Assembly: GCA_026261815.1 (NCBI GenBank)
Contig: JAMPIT010000566.1
Coordinates: 23,833,001 to 23,897,000 of the forward strand
Source: Monarcha castaneiventris obscurior
Taxonomy: Eukaryota > Chordata > Aves > Passeriformes > Monarchidae
Length of the DNA: 64,000 nt
Direction: 5' to 3'
Below, in pieces: positions 25,401 to 34,339 of the stretch (positions are counted from its first letter, which is position 1; each line of letters opens with the position of its first letter). The position numbers and the translations under genes are program-made. The notes below the pieces were generated by a model. That model saw only the letters and a list, made by a program, of their open reading frames with translations. It ran no database searches and had not been told where the DNA came from.

Positions 25401-28400
25401 TGGCAATACTTACAGGGATGGTGATCAGAGAGAACTGTGCTGCAGTATCATCTGCTCCCAAGGTCTTGAAGGAATGCAGATGAAGCTGAGTGAAACGTAT
25501 GGGACACAGGAGCAAAGAAAAATTAGGAAAAAACCACTGAAGAACAAATCAAGACACTGAAGGAAAGAAGGTCCCGCCTACTCTCTGCTCCAGCCAGTTT
25601 AAGGCAGAGGAACAGCTCGCTGGGTCTTGCAGGAAAGCAGCTGTTGAGTTTTGTGAAGGCAGTTTCAGTGTCAAGTAGTGATTAATGTATGAATCATCAC
25701 CAGCCCACAAACACTACGAGCCTACAGTCAAAATGTCAAGACTACAGAAAAGCAAACTGATGTTGAATCAATCTATCCTGGGAATATTTCTAATGAAGTT
25801 ACATAATGTATTGCTTAATTCTAGCAGGGCATATCTACAAGTTGGGAATATTGTTTGTACATCTCATAACAATATCATTCTTTGCTAATTAAAAATGGAT
25901 ACAACTCCCAGATTCTTAACTTTAGGCTTTAAATGTTCCTTTTAATAAACTGCAGAGCCCTATATGACAACTACTTGTGGCACGGCAAGTGCAGTACTTC
26001 AGATTTAAATGCAGCGGTCTGAAACTTTTCAATAGCAAGCAGTAAGTTTCATTAGGTTCATTATTCACTTGTCTGGAAACACTACATTATGGATATCTAG
26101 CAAAGGAATTACCAAAAATGTCCCAACATCGAAGAAATTTCACTTGGTTCGGATGCTTCCTTTGTACTTCAGTAAGTTCCAAAAAAAGGCTGCTTATATA
26201 TTTATTCTAGCTGCATCTTTTAAACTGAAAATTATAAGACAATTGCTCCCTTTATACCTCATTTCTGCAATTGCAGTCTCATGCAAGAAAACACTTAAGG
26301 TAACTGTTAAAGCAACAACTAGAGATGTTGCCTGAATTAAATCCAGCATCCTTCTTTATCTAACATACATACCTCACAAAAACCCAAAGTATATTAACAG
26401 TCTGAGATAAAATAAGTAAGTCAAACAAAACAAATATTTCCCTGATTGTATAACAATTTATCCTAAAGAAATCTACCTCATAAAGTTGCTTGTTTTAAGC
26501 TGAAAGGTACAAAGCTAACAAAACAATCTAGCACATGCTTTCAGGTTTTGACCTCATAACTGAAATCCTGTTAGTCAAGCACAGCTACCCTTGATTTACT
26601 GTCCCATATAATGGAAACCTACTAAGGCAGAGAGATGAATGGTCGTTGTGTGCTAGAAAACCAAGCATATTTAATGGCAACTGTGTACACCATCTGTTTG
26701 CAAAGAGGACTTCAGTTACTAAGAGTTAATGATTTACTTTGCTTCCAATTTTTATTAGAAACACAGAACACTGACAAGAAGGAAATACAAAAGCTACTTC
26801 TGTATAATCTGGGGTTTATTACTATAGTCATGTTTCCTGCTAAGTAAAAACTTCTTTAGCATTTTTCTTCCTCCCTCTCGGAATAAAGGGCAGCAAGCCA
26901 TCCAAACCCACCTGGGCACATATCCCATATCATCAGTACTTTAAGCCATACAGATACCCAGTGGATGGGACTGTTTGCAGTTACATCAACTGCCTGTGGT
27001 GTTTGGGAGGAAAACCATGGCTGCAGCACAGCGCAGCTGCTGGCTCCTGGGATGTGCTCTGATGGGTTTCAGAGTATCCCACAGCCTGGCCACACTCACA
27101 GACTCTCCTCAGCTCCAGCCCACCCTGGAATTACTGTCCGGCAGCACTCCGGGGGCAGGGGATGCCAGCCCTACATAAGCATTCTGTACCTAAGCTGCAG
27201 TACTGACGAGCTGCCCTGCACCTTTGCCCAGGTGTTCTGATGGCAAACACAGTGAACACTGCTATCTGTGGGGCATTAATCCAAGCAGATAAGAAATATC
27301 TGAAGCAGGTTTATTTTCTGTTGTACATATGAACCAAACTGCCCAGTAATTTACTCATTCTGATGGTTCAGAATGATCCTGTCATCTCAGTGCCATTTGG
27401 TGAACAGTGGTAACCTTTGTCACCACTTTAGACTCCTAAATCTATGCCAGAGAAGAGAATGGAAAAATCCCACAGGAGTTATGCTCTTCTCTAATGATCT
27501 GTCTTACAATGTACGCACCACTCCCAGAGGGACACCTGGTCCCAGTCCAGTATCAGAAGACCAAGTCAAGATCACATCCTTAGGATTTAAAATCTATACT
27601 ACCTTGGAAAGAAAAAGACAGGAACAACTGAAAGCAGGAAAATCCCTTGACAGGCTTGATGTACGAAACACTTTGCAAGGGGTGAGACGGTCTCCATAAA
27701 ATCATGAGTTATACTTACCTTTCACCAACAGACACACAAGACTGAATGCTGGCTACCTGGAAAGCTGGCAGGAAAAGACAAGGCTGGACTCACTTGAATA
27801 CACAGTGGTGGGCAAAGGGAGAACAGAGCTTAATTCAATGTATGTACTTTAGGGCATAAGTGAACCAGCTGAAATTGTGCAGGAGCAGCACCCAATTATA
27901 TCCAGTTCCTGATCCAGACCAGAATATGCATCCTTGTCAACCAAGAGACAAATTCATGAAATCTCAGACTATGGTTTTGATATTGTTGACTTCCATTAAG
28001 GCAGTAAACACTGTTTCTCACTTCCCAAGATTGCAGATGAATAACTTCTGTCTTTATAAACAAATTTATACAAGTACAAAAACATTATAAAGGAAGGGCT
28101 ATCTAGTAGCCATACACTTGCCATTTGACCAGAGAATTGCACAATTGCATCAAGTTTAGTCACATGAAACTTCTTTATGGCTTCCTATCTAGAGGAAGGA
28201 AGTCTTGGGATAGCTCTACAGCAAATGATTACATGAGTGCACTGGGAGAGCTGAACTCCCCTGGCCAGACCCTTTTCAGCATTCACAAGTCCATTTTGTA
28301 CTTGCTCTGCTTAGTGCTGCTGTATCACACCACACAACTAACACACATTCTTCAAGGCAGCTGCAAGACCCAAACAATGTTCTGAAGAAAGGAGCACTGT

Positions 28401-31400
28401 GTGACAATTTAAAGAGAAAGCTTCCCCAGAGGAGAGGATACTGGAAATAAGGTAATAAACTAACTGCCTGAGTAAAACCCCTCTCCCAGTCCTACAAAGT
28501 AGATGTTAACCCTGCCAAGGAAGGTAAAGATACAGGTGTTTCCATATCGTACAGAATGAATTCTTGTTAAAAAACAGATGCCACCAGAAGTTTAATACAA
28601 GAAAACCAAATGTATTAACTGTGAACCTCTGTGCTCAAGGCTGAACACTGGAGAGGGAACAAGTACCCACTGCGCAGAGCTGAAGCACATTTAAAACTCT
28701 GTAATCTTAATGCCAGCGTGTTCCTAAGACTCTCACACACCTGGAATGAACAGTAGAAAAAGTAGTATTGATAGTCAGTGGTGCTGTCAAGGGACAGAGA
28801 AGGTTAAGAAACTATTATACTAAGACTGAAAGGGACACCAGTCTCTCCCGAAGTCAGATGCCCAAAAACCATGGAATCCTGATTTACCAAAACATAAGGT
28901 ACATTTAAAAGTATGTAATATAGAATCAAGATAATGCAAGGGAGTGTTCAAATAGCTGTTGTAATTCCTACCACTCACATGCCCAAAAGTGTCTTCTGCC
29001 AAGCTTAAGAGAACACATACCAAGAAGTCCATTTCAGCACCAAGCTTTCTCAAGGAATTTCCAAATAATCGTGGCTGACTTGAGAGCAAAGACAAACTGT
29101 TGAAGTTGCAACAAGCAAAGGCAAGGTGTGCCTTCTGCTAGAAATAAGCTTTTATCTTGGAGACCTACAAAGGCTTATCAGAGATAACAACAGCAGTTAA
29201 TGTTGCAATAGAGTATCAATCCTTTCTTTGAGTCAGGTTCCTCTGCACTTAGAGGCAATTTTTCACTTTGTCGTCTGCTACTGATCAGAAAACATCCTAA
29301 TTGCTACAGAACAATCTAGAAGCAGGTTACACAAAAAATAAAACTCTTCAGTCAGCCTGGCCAGAAGCCTTGGAAACGCATCTCGAAAGTGGCGTGTCAG
29401 GGAACCTGCAGAGTTCTCAGCAAGTAAGAAGTTACTTCACAAGTCAGAAAAGCTGCTGAAGTCAAAGCCAAGTAACCTATCACATGATGACTGACACACT
29501 AATTCAGAACCTTAGAGACTGTGTCAACACACTTCAAGCAGCTATCAAGCAAACACTATGTCAAGGGCAGCATTTGGTAAAACAATGTTTCGAAAGTTGC
29601 TCAACATTAATGTACTTAGATTTTGTGAAAACCAAGTTAAACTGGTCTCAGTTCCAAACACCCACTAATGTAAAACCTGACAAAAACAATTCAGCATCAA
29701 ACTGCTCACTGGCTGGAATTAATTACCAGGTTTCTCTCAACTATCTCTACATTGGTAGCAAGGTTTGGAATTCCTTTTTGGACTTGAGTTGTGCAATAGA
29801 AACACGTGGATTATGTGCCAATGCCTCTGAAATGGCATCACACTACCTTGAAAAACTAATTTTTCCTTCCCTAAATCTCGAATACTTAATTATTTACTAC
29901 ACTGAATCTATGACTGATTCTAATCTTAAATTTTCAGGAAAGTGTTCTCTGATGTGTCTGTGTTTCAGTAATGAAGAAATCTATGGGTGCTCTAGATCTC
30001 AGAGAGCACGAGCAGCTCTGTTGGGTTTGGCACACAACCCAACTGACTCATCGTGCTCAACAACAGACAAGCACCATCTTACTCAGTATTTCAGAAAGCA
30101 GCAGCTAAGTTTAGGGAAGGTACTTCCATTTCCCACAGCCCCCTCTCCCTGCATTTACCACTATACTATCTAAATGTTTTCTTAATTCCATATGTATGTT
30201 TGATATTAATGAGGAAATTAATTACAAAATGCTTAATGCTGACGCATGAAGCATTCAGCTCAGTGCTTGCTGCTCTATCTGAATAGAAAACTGAAAGAGT
30301 CTGAGAGGTTTGGTGAGGTATTCAGGTGGAAAAAAAAAATCTACTGTGCCCAGGTCAAGGCATCACCAAACAAATTTTCACATCTGCCCCACCCATGCTA
30401 ATCTTTCAGTCTCCCATGACCATTACCTTATCCTAATCAGTGTTCACTCAGATGACTAAAAGGCTGCAAATGAGCTAAAATATCTGAAGACTTCAGCTCA
30501 TATACTATCATTATCTCTTATTCTTCTCCCCTCACCTACAACCCAAGCCCCACACTCTGGCCAGAAGGGGGTCTCTATTTGCACCATGAAATCTTCCCCC
30601 AAGACTGCAGTATAAACGTTATGCAGAAACACCCAGCTACTAAGCTACTAGACACTGATACGAAGTCCCGACTACCAGTAAATAGTTACTCTCTAGTAAA
30701 ATAAATTATTCTGTTGCCTCAGCTGCAGAAACCCGACACATCTGACATGCCAGAAAGTGACAAAGATAAAGCACCGAATGATACTTGTAACTACTAATTA
30801 AGCAGAGGAAGACTACTGCAGTGGCAGAAAGTATCAACTATGGTACCACATAAAAATCACAAAAACTGATTTGAAAGCAAACTGTAAAGCAATTCTTCAT
30901 TTAAGCCATAACTATATCAAACGAACTAGACAAATAATTCCCACTGGAACACCAGTTCAACGACACTTCAGCTGCCAACCCTAAAAAGCAAGTCAAGGAG
31001 CACTGTAAGTCACTGTGCTCGCTACACTGGCTCACGAGGGCTGGATATCTGAACTGCTCAGTGCCCTTTGCAAGTGGCATCTTTTGGGCTCAGTGAAACC
31101 GAAGTACAGTCAATGATGATAACGATATTTACTACCAAAGAGACGTTAGAGGAGTTGCAAAGACTGTCATACCCCAAAAATGATGGCAGATAAGCAGTCT
31201 CAACTGCTACTTTATTTGGGAAATATTTTGGCCAGCTGCTGAACTAGCTTCCTTTGCTGCCAAACCCACATCTCAGAAACCTGATAGCGTTGTGTGATGT
31301 GGCTTTCAAGACAAGAAACCAAAAGCAAGGTAGTTATCAGTAAACAAGACACACTTCCTCGTAGAACAGCCTTGCTGCCCTAACAAAGCTCCTCATCAAG

Positions 31401-31974
31401 GCACCGAAATCTCTCTATTCCAGGCACGTTTCATATTTTACTCAAGACACGGCAGGAAGAAAGCCATTAAGCAAGGGAGCACTACATGCCCTATAAAAGC
31501 GCTGCTTCCTAGCAATGACATCAGGAGCCCCCGCGTCTCCACGCCTCGTGCTCCAGGCGTGTTTCCAGGCTGTTCCCGGAGCGCGGTGCGCACATCCAAC
31601 GCAGGTGCTCGGAGCAGCGTTCCCGGGCACTACGGGGCCCAGCGGGCCGAGCCCGGCAGCCGCCGCCTGCCGCCCGTCGGTGCCCCCGTACCTCGGGCTG
31701 CCCTCAGAGGCTCCGGGGCACCGCAGGGGCCCGGCGCGGGGAGGGGAGGGGACGGGATGGCTCCCCCGAGCCCCGAGGGTCAGTCAGGCCCCGGCAACGC
31801 CGCCGGCAGCGACAGCAGCGGGCGGGAGGGCGGGCGGCGCTCCGCTACAGGTGCCGCCGGCCCCAGGGCCGCCTCAGGCCGCTGCGACCCCCCCGCCCCC
31901 CCGCCGAGCACACAGGCCACCCGCGTCCCCCCCTCACCGAGCAGGGCGGCCGCCGCCAGCAGCCGCCGGGCCAT
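13320..31974 (-). CDS. LAMP1: LAMP1, lysosome-associated membrane glycoprotein 1 (complete, nine coding exons)
   Basis: LAMP1 is a major glycoprotein of the lysosomal limiting membrane. Coding exons, 5' to 3': 31974-31938, 22916-22801, 21124-20911, 20806-20645, 17137-16923, 15487-15365, 14471-14402, 14235-14065 and 13459-13320. All join in phase, giving 415 residues, close to other LAMP1 proteins. A signal peptide covers about residues 1-19. Eight luminal cysteines (31, 69, 144, 180, 229, 267, 336, 373) are spaced 36-38 within pairs, the family's four-disulfide plan. A Thr/Pro-rich hinge lies at about 181-217. I count 18 N-X-S/T sequons. One membrane segment (about 381-404) is followed by RKRSHAGYQTI, the LAMP1 tail with its YXX-hydrophobic sorting signal. 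The single tail exon and the GRTP1 neighbour argue against LAMP2. The start was chosen because this ATG opens a signal peptide in a CpG island and is in phase with exon 2. Confidence 0.97.
13460..14064 (-). other. LAMP1: LAMP1 intron 8
   Basis: A 605-bp intron with gtaaga donor and ctttag acceptor; I see nothing notable in it. Confidence 0.85.
14065..14235 (-). CDS. LAMP1: LAMP1 exon 8: second luminal domain, C-terminal part
   Basis: The acceptor is cttgcacag and the donor is CAG|gtaaga, phase 1-1. It includes SVGNSYKCSSRENLQVTD, the conserved region with Cys336. The first codon is split with exon 7 and encodes Asn313. Confidence 0.95.
14402..14471 (-). CDS. LAMP1: LAMP1 exon 7: short second-domain exon
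   Basis: 70 nt: acceptor tttgaag, donor A|gtaagg. It reads NASAEKFFLQGVSVSTTLPP, aligning with the FFLQGI stretch of LAMP1 proteins. The phase (0 in, 1 out) is what exons 6 and 8 require. Confidence 0.92.
14472..15364 (-). other. LAMP1: LAMP1 intron 6
   Basis: An 893-bp intron. It holds a short TG-rich run near 15175-15195 and no recognisable exon. Confidence 0.85.
15365..15487 (-). CDS. LAMP1: LAMP1 exon 6: second luminal domain, middle
   Basis: 123 nt, phase 0-0, acceptor tctcacag, donor TTG|gtaagc. It contains Cys267 and four N-glycosylation sequons (260, 268, 269, 275; 268 and 269 overlap, so both may not be used) and ends VVFQFAL, like the FQFGM stretch of other LAMP1 proteins. Confidence 0.94.
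15488..16922 (-). other. LAMP1: LAMP1 intron 5
   Basis: A 1.4-kb intron. The part next to exon 6 (about 15550-15660) is locally GC- and CpG-rich but shows no coding similarity I recognise. Confidence 0.8.
16923..17137 (-). CDS. LAMP1: LAMP1 exon 5: hinge and start of second luminal domain
   Basis: 215 nt, acceptor ctctgcag, donor AAG|gtacat. It opens with the split Lys177 codon, then Cys180, then the Thr/Pro-rich hinge expected to be O-glycosylated. It continues KYNVTGPNGTCVLAYMGLQL with Cys229. Confidence 0.95.
17138..20644 (-). other. LAMP1: LAMP1 intron 4
   Basis: A 3.5-kb intron with gtaagt donor. Apart from the 14-bp tandem repeat at 18914-18953 I see only unremarkable AT-rich sequence. 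Confidence 0.8.
18914..18953. repeat. 14-bp A-rich tandem repeat
   Basis: Two exact copies of a GATT plus A-run unit (18914-18927 and 18928-18941) are followed by a diverged third (GATC plus A-run). It looks like slippage-type expansion in LAMP1 intron 4. Confidence 0.75.
20645..20806 (-). CDS. LAMP1: LAMP1 exon 4: end of first luminal domain
   Basis: 162 nt, acceptor tttttacag, donor ACA|gtaagt, phase 1-1. It includes GTKYRCIN (Cys144) and VNVTFSNVTLEAYLTNGT with three sequons. The final base begins the Lys177 codon, so the N-K-T sequon at residue 176 is completed by exon 5. Confidence 0.95.
20911..21124 (-). CDS. LAMP1: LAMP1 exon 3: first luminal domain
   Basis: 214 nt, acceptor ccccacag, donor AAG|gtaaaa. 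It carries Cys69 in SSCGKDNASHP, the LSLNFS strand and the HYNLSDATLFPN motif typical of LAMP1 domain 1. Five sequons fall here (60, 73, 92, 110, 119). Confidence 0.96.
21125..22800 (-). other. LAMP1: LAMP1 intron 2
   Basis: A 1.7-kb intron; it hosts the probable solo LTR at 21482-21738. No other exon is visible. Confidence 0.8.
21482..21738 (+). mobile_element. probable solo retroviral LTR
   Basis: A 257-bp block starts TG and ends CA, with a TATAAAAG box at 21608-21615. About 60 bp downstream comes a CpG-containing U5-like stretch (CTCGGCCGTGCTGAGACCAG) unlike the surrounding AT-rich intron. The flanking bases (gtat and atat) are not a clean target duplication, so the edges are approximate. 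No gag, pol or env reading frame is nearby. An alternative is another promoter-bearing repeat. Confidence 0.5.
22801..22916 (-). CDS. LAMP1: LAMP1 exon 2: end of signal peptide and start of first luminal domain
   Basis: 116 nt, acceptor tatcag, donor CAG|gtaagg. A second AG 10 bp inside would break the frame with exon 1, which fixes the acceptor. It reads FLQASSSFEVKDSSGKVCII, with Cys31 and the strand homologous to the ACIMANF region of other LAMP1 proteins. Confidence 0.93.
29484..30173 (+). other. 229-codon open frame of unknown status, antisense in LAMP1 intron 1
   Basis: An ATG-started frame of 229 codons, open from about 29460, runs opposite to LAMP1 transcription. The product is rich in Cys, Ser, Asn and Leu (for example SNCSLAGINYQVSLNYLYIG). 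It has no signal peptide, no clear membrane span and no domain I recognise. I see no obvious CpG island or TATA box just upstream. It is most likely a chance frame, or part of a non-coding transcript, but it is the longest in 64 kb. Confidence 0.2.
31492..31499 (+). promoter_or_regulatory. antisense TATA-like element at the edge of the CpG island
   Basis: TATAAAAG on the + strand is followed 17 bp later by TGACATCA (31516-31523, CRE-like) and then by the GC-rich island. The arrangement resembles a TATA-type core promoter pointing away from the LAMP1 gene body. No transcript evidence can be seen in sequence. Confidence 0.25.
31938..31974 (-). CDS. LAMP1: LAMP1 exon 1: start codon and signal-peptide start
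   Basis: On the - strand ATG at 31974-31972 opens MARRLLAAAALLG, a typical signal-peptide n- and h-region, and the donor is CTCG|gtgagg. The exon gives 37 coding nt (phase 1), exactly what exon 2 needs. The transcription start is not fixed by sequence. Confidence 0.9.
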
Positions 31975-32077
31975 GTCGGGGCGCGGGAGCGGCGGGAGCG
32001 GGCGCGGGCCGAGGGCGGCGGGCACGGGGGGCGGCGGCAGCTCCGCGCTCGGGGCGCTCTGGCGACGGCCCCGGCCG

Positions 32078-32087
32078 GTCATGTGAC
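32078..32087. promoter_or_regulatory. LAMP1: CLEAR-type E-box GTCATGTGAC
   Basis: This 10-bp near-palindrome with a TCAYGTGA core, recognised by MiT/TFE factors (TFEB, TFE3, MITF), lies 104-113 bp upstream of the LAMP1 start codon. LAMP1 is an established TFEB/CLEAR-network target in mammals. Use in this species is inferred. Confidence 0.65.
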
Positions 32088-32090
32088 CGC

Positions 32091-32098
32091 TGACATCA
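32091..32098. promoter_or_regulatory. LAMP1: CRE/ATF-like site TGACATCA
   Basis: One base from the palindromic CRE TGACGTCA, placed 3 bp from the CLEAR-type E-box. Short motif, so a weak call on its own. Confidence 0.35.
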
Positions 32099-32113
32099 CA
32101 GGCGCCGCCCGCC

Positions 32114-32123
32114 GTCACGTGAG
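32114..32123. promoter_or_regulatory. LAMP1: CLEAR element GTCACGTGAG
   Basis: It matches the CLEAR consensus GTCACGTGAC at nine of ten positions with an intact CACGTG core, 140-149 bp upstream of the LAMP1 start codon and 36 bp (start to start) from the second site. Paired sites near the start of transcription are characteristic of lysosomal genes controlled by TFEB. Confidence 0.75.
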
Positions 32124-32165
32124 CGGCCGGCGCTGCGGGGGCCCGCGGCCGTGCGGGGGGCAGGA

Positions 32166-32175
32166 TCTCGCGAGA
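32166..32175. promoter_or_regulatory. TCTCGCGAGA palindrome (BANP-type promoter element)
   Basis: A perfect 10-bp palindrome inside the CpG island, beside GC boxes. This motif is known in CpG-island and bidirectional promoters and is bound by BANP when unmethylated. It lies about 190 bp upstream of the LAMP1 start codon and just before a possible + strand first exon. Confidence 0.7.
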
Positions 32176-32189
32176 GCGGGGCGGGGCCG

Positions 32190-32344
32190 CGGGAGGTGCG
32201 GGCGGGGAGCGGGCGCGGCCATGGCGCCGCTGGGCGGGGCGTGAGGGAGCGCGGGGGGAGCTGCTCGCTTTGGGGGAACAGCGAGGCGCCTCTGTACTGC
32301 CTCCCGAATGTGCTTCATGCCGCTGAACCTAAAGGCAGACCAAG
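32190..32344 (+). ncRNA. possible divergent first exon opposite LAMP1
   Basis: GC-rich sequence downstream of the TCTCGCGAGA element on the + strand ends in a strong donor, CAAG|gtgagc at 32344/32345. It holds a 7-residue frame with an excellent start context (GCGGCCATGG, 32221-32244) and a second ATG at 32308 that stays open to the donor. This fits a divergent, probably non-coding transcript from the LAMP1 promoter. The start position is a guess and no downstream exon was identified. Confidence 0.3.
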
Positions 32345-33525
32345 GTGAGCACGGTCGTTTCGCACAGAATTAATGCAGTCCCAGCTGTGTGAAAGCATTG
32401 AAAGTTGATGGTCTGTTCCCCCTGAAGTGTTCTGTCAATGTACTCAGGTCTACATATGAGTCCCGTGTGTTCCAAGACAAAACAGGGACTGCTAATGACG
32501 TGTGCTTGCATGGGTAAAAATTGCAGTTTCACATAGTTTCAGGTATCGGATGGTTTATAAGGAATCCCTTTTATTGAGAAAACCTGAAAAGAAGGTGAAG
32601 TTAGTTTGTAAACATTGTCAGATGTAATGGAGATGAGAAGCCCAGGTCATTTGATCACTTTGTAATCCAATGCTCTCTCTTTTATCTACACTGTTAGGGA
32701 TATGCTTACTTCATCTGGGACCTCAGAAGCATATATCTTGCTCCTGAAATCCTGTCTCGAGTACTATTGGAATGTGCCCTAATGTTAGTGTGCCTCTGCT
32801 TTCTCCCAGTGACTGCCATATAGTTCCTCTTCTCGCTACAGGATGCTCCAGATTAATCATCTCTGAGGCAGAATCATTTCTGCTCCCAAGCTGCCTTCAT
32901 ACATTTTTACTTTCAAACCCATTTGAAATGCAATTTAGCTACTCCCAGCTGCTTAAGTCAAGTTCAGCTGCTGTGAACTTGACCTTTCCTTGCTGGGTGT
33001 CAGTTCATTCACACTTCCTGTTTCCCCAAAACATCCTGGATAAATTTAGATCTACCTTTAATTTTCAGTGCTATTGCTATAAACGTGGATTTCCTTTTGA
33101 ATGCATTTTTATCCATGCATTTTTAGAGACAGTAGTGTATTATTTTAGTTTGTTTGTTCTTCCCTGCAACACTTGTAGCAATCTTTATTCTTGCCATGCC
33201 TTGTCAAAAGCAGAAGTTACTCAGTTTGAAAAAGGACACAACAAGCAGCTCTGGTCAACTGTTTGAATGAGTCATCTGCAGAGGAGTTGAGGGTAATGGA
33301 GGTGGGACAGGGGCTGTTCTCATTTTGGATCACTGTTTTTGGAACCTGCACTGGGAGTGGAGGAAGGTCTGCAGAACACGAAGTCTCCCACAAGACAAAT
33401 GGAGAGGGAGGCCCAAGGTCAGGTTTAAACTTGGTGTGCAGTGTTCTGCCTCCCTGCTGGAAAATTGGTAGGCGTCTATGAACGGAAAAATGACAGATGC
33501 TTGGATTACTACCAAAAAAACCCAT

Positions 33526-33542
33526 CTATATATATATATATA
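33526..33542. repeat. TA dinucleotide microsatellite
   Basis: A short (TA)n run in the intergenic region. Confidence 0.8.
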
Positions 33543-34037
33543 AGTTGCATAAAGCAACAATATTGTGGCAAAATCTGGTAAATAAAGAACATAAGGTTAT
33601 CAGCAGAGAATGATGTTGACCTTCCATGCTGTGGATCATTAGCTCATTAGGCCTTTAATAATGGTGCAGAGATGGCACAACACCAATTTCCACCTCCTTT
33701 CAGTACAAGTATTACCAGGGTGTTTGTTAGACAAATGCATCAAGTCTTGCACAACCATGTTGGCCATCAGCCCCACTGCTTGGTAACTTGTTGGCTGACA
33801 TCAATCAAACTTGATAGCAGGATAAGACATAAACAAACAAAGTTACAGCTTCTGTAAAAGCTGCTGTATACACAGCAAATGAGTGCTGTCACTGAGGGAA
33901 ATGAAATGCAGTCCATACCCAGCCCCTACACATTTCATTTGGCAGAGCTGTTGGCCAACCACCATGCTCACAGGCTGATACAAACCATGATGCACTCCCT
34001 GGCCTCTCTGCAGAGCTGTGGATGCAGAATGGGCTGC

Positions 34038-34242
34038 TCATGGGAAACACCCAGGAGATGTAGGAGCCATTACTACACTACTACTAAAAGTTGTCCTCTG
34101 AGGTCCAGGCAGAGTACAAGCAAGAGAGACAGAATACAGGCTAGGAGTTTTTACCAGGAAAGAATTTCCACATGACATGACTGTTTTCCCATAGCCTTTT
34201 GCTGAGTATTACCTGACTTCATGGGAAACACCCAGGAGATGT
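34038..34242 (+). repeat. 24-bp exact direct repeat, 181 bp apart
   Basis: The same 24 bases (starting TCATGGGAAACACC) occur at 34038-34061 and 34219-34242. Flanks on both sides differ, so this is not a simple tandem duplication. The origin is unknown. Confidence 0.8.
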
Positions 34243-34339
34243 TACTTCCTTTCTGAAGAGACTTGCTAGGAATGGCTAACCAAGTTTATGGTGCAGAGTC
34301 CACTCTCCTGAACATACCTGCCAAAGATAATAAACCTAC

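Larger units (their letters stand above)
22917..31937 (-). other. LAMP1: LAMP1 intron 1
   Basis: A 9.0-kb intron, as is common for the first intron of a CpG-island gene. Its start lies in the CpG island. It contains the longest open frame of the window (29484-30173, + strand) and an antisense TATA-like element at 31492, both listed separately. I recognise no interspersed repeat. Confidence 0.8.
31530..32345. promoter_or_regulatory. LAMP1: CpG island covering the LAMP1 promoter and first exon
   Basis: An abrupt GC- and CpG-rich block of about 0.8 kb sits in AT-rich surroundings. It contains several GC boxes (for example GGGCGGGGC near 32232) and the LAMP1 start codon. The long open frames on both strands here are by-products of its composition. 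Confidence 0.9.

Noticed and set aside
13320..31974. LAMP2 instead of LAMP1
   Set aside because: The tail RKRSHAGYQTI, the single tail exon and the GRTP1 and CUL4A neighbours fit LAMP1; LAMP2 has alternative last exons and different tails.
31515..32093. Long + strand frames (192 and 175 codons) in the CpG island
   Set aside because: They are proline/glycine/arginine/alanine-rich products of GC-rich sequence, occur in several frames at once and overlap the LAMP1 first exon and promoter. They look compositional.
32772..33266. 164-codon + strand frame downstream of the LAMP1 promoter
   Set aside because: The product is Ser/Phe/Cys-rich without a known domain. It could lie in a divergent transcript, but coding status is unsupported.
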